From: Bacteroidales bacterium
Lineage (GTDB): Bacteria > Bacteroidota > Bacteroidia > Bacteroidales > UBA7960
NCBI GenBank assembly: GCA_003554665.1
Contig: PWGY01000122.1
Span: forward strand, 1-8,445
Direction of reading: 5' to 3'
DNA length: 8,445 nt
Shown: positions 6,038 to 8,445 of the stretch, one piece after another
How positions within the stretch are numbered: the first letter of the stretch is position 1
Layout of the letters: each line of letters opens with the position of its first letter
The notes under the pieces: model-generated
Database searches by the model: none
The model's input: only the letters and a program-made list of their open reading frames with translations
What the model was told of the DNA's origin: nothing
Position numbers and translations under genes: made by a program

Positions 6038-6067
6038 CAAATATAGGTCATTTCCCAGAAAATGCAA
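6038..6067 (-). promoter_or_regulatory. hup promoter, Bacteroidota type
   Basis: On the minus strand TTG (6067-6065), a 19-base spacer and TATATTTG (6045-6038) match the Bacteroidota -33/-7 promoter pattern (TTG, about 19 bases, TAnnTTTG). The start of transcription should fall near 6030-6034, giving a leader of about 45 bases to the ATG at 5985. Confidence 0.75.
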
Positions 6068-6185
6068 GTCTAACGCGGTAAATCTGACTTTTTGTTGAAA
6101 AAAATGGGGCTTTTGTTAATAACTGAGGAAGATTTTCCCGGTTTTTAAGCCTTTTCAGGTGATTTTGGGGAATTTTTCACTCAAT

Positions 6186-6203
6186 CTTAGGCTAACTTAG
6201 GCT
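6186..6203 (-). repeat. Short tandem repeat over the fmt stop codon
   Basis: CTTAGGCT on the plus strand occurs at 6186-6193 and 6196-6203 (period 10). On the coding strand the repeat carries GCCTAA, so the fmt stop TAA (6199-6197) is echoed out of frame ten bases later. The remaining space up to the hup promoter (6068-6185) holds no gene or clear terminator that I can see. Confidence 0.6.
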
Positions 6204-7153
6204 GGAAAACTAAAGCCACGAAGCAATTCTTCTGTTTGCATCCGTCTTTTTCCCGGAATCTGGAGAGCATGCACTTTCACAAATCCATCAGCTGCAGCAA
6301 AATGGATAAAGGTTTTATTGTCGGTCAGAAGTGTTCCGGGTTTATGGTTATGCGTTTTTTCTTCAGGCCTGGCTTCAAAAACTTTTATGCGGATTGTTTC
6401 CTTCTCTGTGAGAGGGTGGTCTGTAAATGCTCCCGGCACAGGGCTGAGGCCATGGATGTGATTGACGATCTGACGGCAGGTTTGATCCCATTTAATGCGG
6501 CAATCTTCTTTAAAGATTTTTGGTGCTTTGTTCAATTGACCGGGATCACTGACCAGGGTGTCCTGTTTCATTGGGGTTGCCTTATTCTTAGCCAATGCGT
6601 CTATGGTTTTTAATACCAGCGGGCCCCCTTTTTCTTTAACCTTTTCATGCAGGCTGCCGGCCGTCTCAAATTCATCAATTGAAATTTTTTCCCTGTAGAG
6701 AATATGTCCTGTATCGATTTTGTCATCAATGATGAAGGTGGTTACGCCGGTCTCACGCTCTCCATTGATGATGGCATGATTAATGGGGGCGGCTCCGCGG
6801 TAATCAGGCAAAAGCGAAGCGTGCATATTAAAGGTGGCAACGGTTGGCAGTGACCATACCGCCTTTGGCAGCATCCGAAAAGCCACCACCACTTGCAGAT
6901 CGGGCTTCAGGCTGCTTAACTCATCAATAAATTCCTGGGATTTTAAATTGGCAGGTTGCATCAGGTGCAACCCATTGTTCAGTGCGTATTCTTTAACGGG
7001 GGAATGCCGGATTTTTCTTCCCCGGCCGGCAGGACGGTCAGGTGCAGTAACAACTCCTGCAATCAGGTGGCCATTTTGATGAATGATGCTTAGTATGTGG
7101 GAGGCCAGTTCCGGGGTTCCCATGAAAACAATGCGCAAACGGTCGGTCTGCAT
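6197..7153 (-). CDS. fmt: Methionyl-tRNA formyltransferase
   Basis: Fmt transfers a formyl group from 10-formyl-tetrahydrofolate to the methionine on initiator tRNA in the cytoplasm. The 318-residue length is usual. An N-terminal formyltransferase domain starts IVFMGTPE (8-15) and contains the signature SLLPDYRGAAPI (113-124). The catalytic triad is N109, H111 and D147, the last in DKIDTGH. The TAPDRPAGRGRK loop (36-47), which contacts the acceptor end in E. coli Fmt, is intact. The C-terminal OB-fold-like domain (about 205-315) is present. It starts at ATG 7151-7153, 14 bases after the ribH stop with no Shine-Dalgarno, and is the last gene of the TPR-ribH-fmt operon. The usual AYG before the LP is AFR here (91-93). 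No clear terminator follows. Confidence 0.97.
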   Translation of the reverse strand: MQTDRLRIVFMGTPELASHILSIIHQNGHLIAGVVTAPDRPAGRGRKIRHSPVKEYALNNGLHLMQPANLKSQEFIDELSSLKPDLQVVVAFRMLPKAVWSLPTVATFNMHASLLPDYRGAAPINHAIINGERETGVTTFIIDDKIDTGHILYREKISIDEFETAGSLHEKVKEKGGPLVLKTIDALAKNKATPMKQDTLVSDPGQLNKAPKIFKEDCRIKWDQTCRQIVNHIHGLSPVPGAFTDHPLTEKETIRIKVFEARPEEKTHNHKPGTLLTDNKTFIHFAAADGFVKVHALQIPGKRRMQTEELLRGFSFPA

Positions 7154-7167
7154 GGTGCAATGCGGGT

Positions 7168-7680
7168 TTAAGAAGGCTGTCCTTTCTGTTTTTTCAGCAT
7201 GCGTTTCATGTGTACCATCCGAATGGCTGTATAAGCTGCCTCATCTCCCTTGTTACCGTGTTTTCCACCGGCACGCTGAATGGCCTGATCATGGTTCTCG
7301 GTGGTCAGCACTCCGAAAATCACGGGTACATTGGTTTTAAGGCTAAGGTTCATGCAGCCGTCGGCCACTGACTGAGAAATAAACTCAAAATGGCGGGTTT
7401 CACCCTGAATGACACATCCAAGGCAAATAACGGCATCGGGTTGCAATTCGTCAATGATAAAGGAAGCTCCCTGGGGCAATTCGAAACTGCCGGGAACTTC
7501 ATAAAGGTGAATGTCCTTCTTGTCCACACCATGTGTTTCCAGTGTGCTGAGTGCTCCCCGCAGCAGGGGCGCGGTGACTTCCTTGTTCCAGGCGGCTGTA
7601 GCAATGCCGATACGCATCCCGCGGGCATCAGTATGAGATTCTCCCTCAAAGGAGGACAGGTTCTTTTTTTTTGAGGACAT
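7168..7680 (-). CDS. ribH: 6,7-dimethyl-8-ribityllumazine synthase
   Basis: RibH condenses 5-amino-6-ribitylamino-uracil with 3,4-dihydroxy-2-butanone 4-phosphate to give lumazine, the penultimate step of riboflavin synthesis. Typical motifs are seen in order: AAWN (29-32), VPGSFELP (62-69), the LGCVIQGETRHF block (87-98, with the catalytic-type H97), PVIFGVLTT (119-127) and RAGGKHGNKGDEAA (136-149), whose basic residues bind the phosphate. The 170 residues include a polar, lysine-rich N-terminal extension of about 20, as is common in Bacteroidota. The start ATG is 7678-7680, 23 bases after the TPR gene. No other rib genes adjoin, and no FMN riboswitch is seen. Confidence 0.97.
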   Translation of the reverse strand: MSSKKKNLSSFEGESHTDARGMRIGIATAAWNKEVTAPLLRGALSTLETHGVDKKDIHLYEVPGSFELPQGASFIIDELQPDAVICLGCVIQGETRHFEFISQSVADGCMNLSLKTNVPVIFGVLTTENHDQAIQRAGGKHGNKGDEAAYTAIRMVHMKRMLKKQKGQPS

Positions 7681-7703
7681 GATGCGGGTGTTCAGGTTTT
7701 CAA

Positions 7704-8393
7704 TTACTTCTTTGCCTGGGCTCTTGCAATGTATTTTTCTATTTCACGGGCTTCGCGACTGTCACTGTATTCTCTGTGGATTCTCTGATAGCGGTTAAGG
7801 GCTTCTTCGTAATCACCCATCTCTTCAAAGAGCATTCCTGCTTTGAAGAGGAAAAGGGGAGTGGTCAGCTCGTTGTCTTTATAGTTGTAAGCCCGTCTAT
7901 AGGCGCGTGCGGCATCTCTAAGTTCACCCATTTCCCAATAAGCGTCACCGATTGCACCATAAGCCATTGCCCCAAGCAAGTGATCCCGTTTACGGAAACT
8001 ATCCAACTGGTCAATTCCTTCTTCCAGCTCGCCAAGCCTGATCAGGCTGATACCAGCATAAAAGCGGGCCAGGTTTGATGCACTGGTCATGCGATAACCG
8101 GAAATGATATCCAGGAATCCAGGGTACTCTCCATCCCCCTCCAGTGCGAGCTCATATTCTTCCTGCTCAAAATAACTCTGGGCCATAAACATTTCTGAGC
8201 GGGCTTCCTGCTCGCGGGGCTCCAGAATAAAGCGGGTATAGCCAATATAACCTGCGATTAGGATTACAATGGCAGCCACGGTATATATAATGGTGTTCTG
8301 GTGGCGCTCTATAAATTGTTCTGATTTGCTGAGTGCTTCCTCAACCGCTACGATGTTTTTGTCGTCGTCTTTTTTCTTTTTGCTTTTTGCCAT
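7704..8393 (-). CDS. Membrane-anchored tetratricopeptide repeat protein
   Basis: This 229-residue protein has a lysine-rich N-terminus (residues 2-9), a single hydrophobic segment at about 35-52 and then a soluble helical region. The basic flank predicts an inner-membrane anchor with the C-terminal domain facing the periplasm, similar in layout to E. coli YfgM. TPR-like helix pairs are visible at about 107-135 (ARFYAGISLIRLGELEEGI), 143-172 (AYGAIGDAYWEMGELRDAA) and 180-210 (PLFLFKAGMLFEEMGDYEEA), with the usual A/G/Y positions; a weaker one covers about 65-85. Such domains bind partner proteins, and the partner here is unknown. It heads the operon with ribH and fmt, 15-20 bases behind the expected transcript start. 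No enzymatic residues are seen. Confidence 0.88.
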   Translation of the reverse strand: MAKSKKKKDDDKNIVAVEEALSKSEQFIERHQNTIIYTVAAIVILIAGYIGYTRFILEPREQEARSEMFMAQSYFEQEEYELALEGDGEYPGFLDIISGYRMTSASNLARFYAGISLIRLGELEEGIDQLDSFRKRDHLLGAMAYGAIGDAYWEMGELRDAARAYRRAYNYKDNELTTPLFLFKAGMLFEEMGDYEEALNRYQRIHREYSDSREAREIEKYIARAQAKK

Positions 8394-8413
8394 GGTGAAC
8401 TTATTTTAGGCTG

Positions 8414-8443
8414 CAAAAATACATTAATTTTGCTTGCTGCAAA
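8414..8443 (-). promoter_or_regulatory. Promoter of the TPR-ribH-fmt operon
   Basis: On the minus strand TTTG (8443-8440), an 18-base spacer and TATTTTTG (8421-8414) match the Bacteroidota -33/-7 pattern fully. The expected start near 8408-8410 gives a leader of about 15 bases before the ATG at 8393. The three genes behind it have gaps of only 23 and 14 bases and no internal terminator. Confidence 0.75.
8425..8432 (+). promoter_or_regulatory. Possible outward-facing -7 box at the right edge
   Basis: TAATTTTG matches TAnnTTTG on the plus strand and would drive a gene beyond the right end. It lies between the -33 and -7 boxes of the minus-strand promoter. The upstream -33 region (around 8402-8407) is only T-rich, and the gene it would serve is outside the window. 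Confidence 0.3.
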
Positions 8444-8445
8444 CG

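Noticed and set aside
6236..6613. 125-codon open frame on the plus strand opposite fmt
   Set aside because: It is antisense to a certain gene, has no promoter or family signature, and its composition is what the reverse of fmt codons gives. The same applies to the 3335-3673 minus frame opposite murD2 and the 5181-5582 plus frame opposite the ureohydrolase.
7160..7689. ATGCGGGT shared by the two spacers of the TPR-ribH-fmt operon (7160-7167 and 7682-7689)
   Set aside because: An 8-base match in two short spacers can easily arise by chance and no structure surrounds it.

Overview
The window looks like an ordinary chromosomal stretch from a member of the Bacteroidota. Three things suggest this. 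Several gene starts are preceded by the phylum's characteristic -7 promoter box TAnnTTTG, in two cases with a TTG/TTTG box 18-19 bases upstream. Shine-Dalgarno sequences are essentially absent and A-rich leaders replace them. The proteins themselves (a Bacteroidota-type lumazine synthase, a membrane-anchored TPR protein, a 90-residue HU) also fit. I see no phage, transposon, CRISPR, tRNA or rRNA genes. Base composition looks uniform by eye.

Layout, left to right. (1) The 3' end of an unrecognised plus-strand gene (to 104) converges on yqgE (146-715, minus). (2) A divergent control region (716-837) with a 15-base perfect palindrome separates yqgE from a plus-strand pair, murL (838-2244) and murD2 (2276-3688). 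(3) The minus-strand pair ureohydrolase (4494-5534) then trmH (3772-4470) converges on murD2. (4) hup (5713-5985, minus) has a textbook promoter, a 5'-leader inverted repeat and a strong intrinsic terminator that separates it from the ureohydrolase. (5) A minus-strand operon reads TPR membrane protein (7704-8393), ribH (7168-7680), fmt (6197-7153). It starts from a textbook promoter at the right edge, where a second promoter may fire outward.

The most interesting content is the murL-murD2 pair. Most bacteria make D-glutamate with the racemase MurI and MurD adds it to UDP-MurNAc-L-Ala. In the alternative route described in Xanthomonas, MurD2 adds L-Glu and the ATP-dependent MurL then epimerises that terminal L-Glu to D-Glu. 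Here both enzymes sit in one tight transcription unit, which predicts that this bacterium makes the D-Glu of its peptidoglycan without, or in addition to, MurI. The MurD-like protein departs from E. coli MurD at two lysines around the glutamate site (Lys319 to Ile, Lys348 to Arg), consistent with altered substrate choice. The remaining genes are housekeeping: tRNA methylation, initiator tRNA formylation, riboflavin synthesis, nucleoid structure and guanidino-compound hydrolysis.
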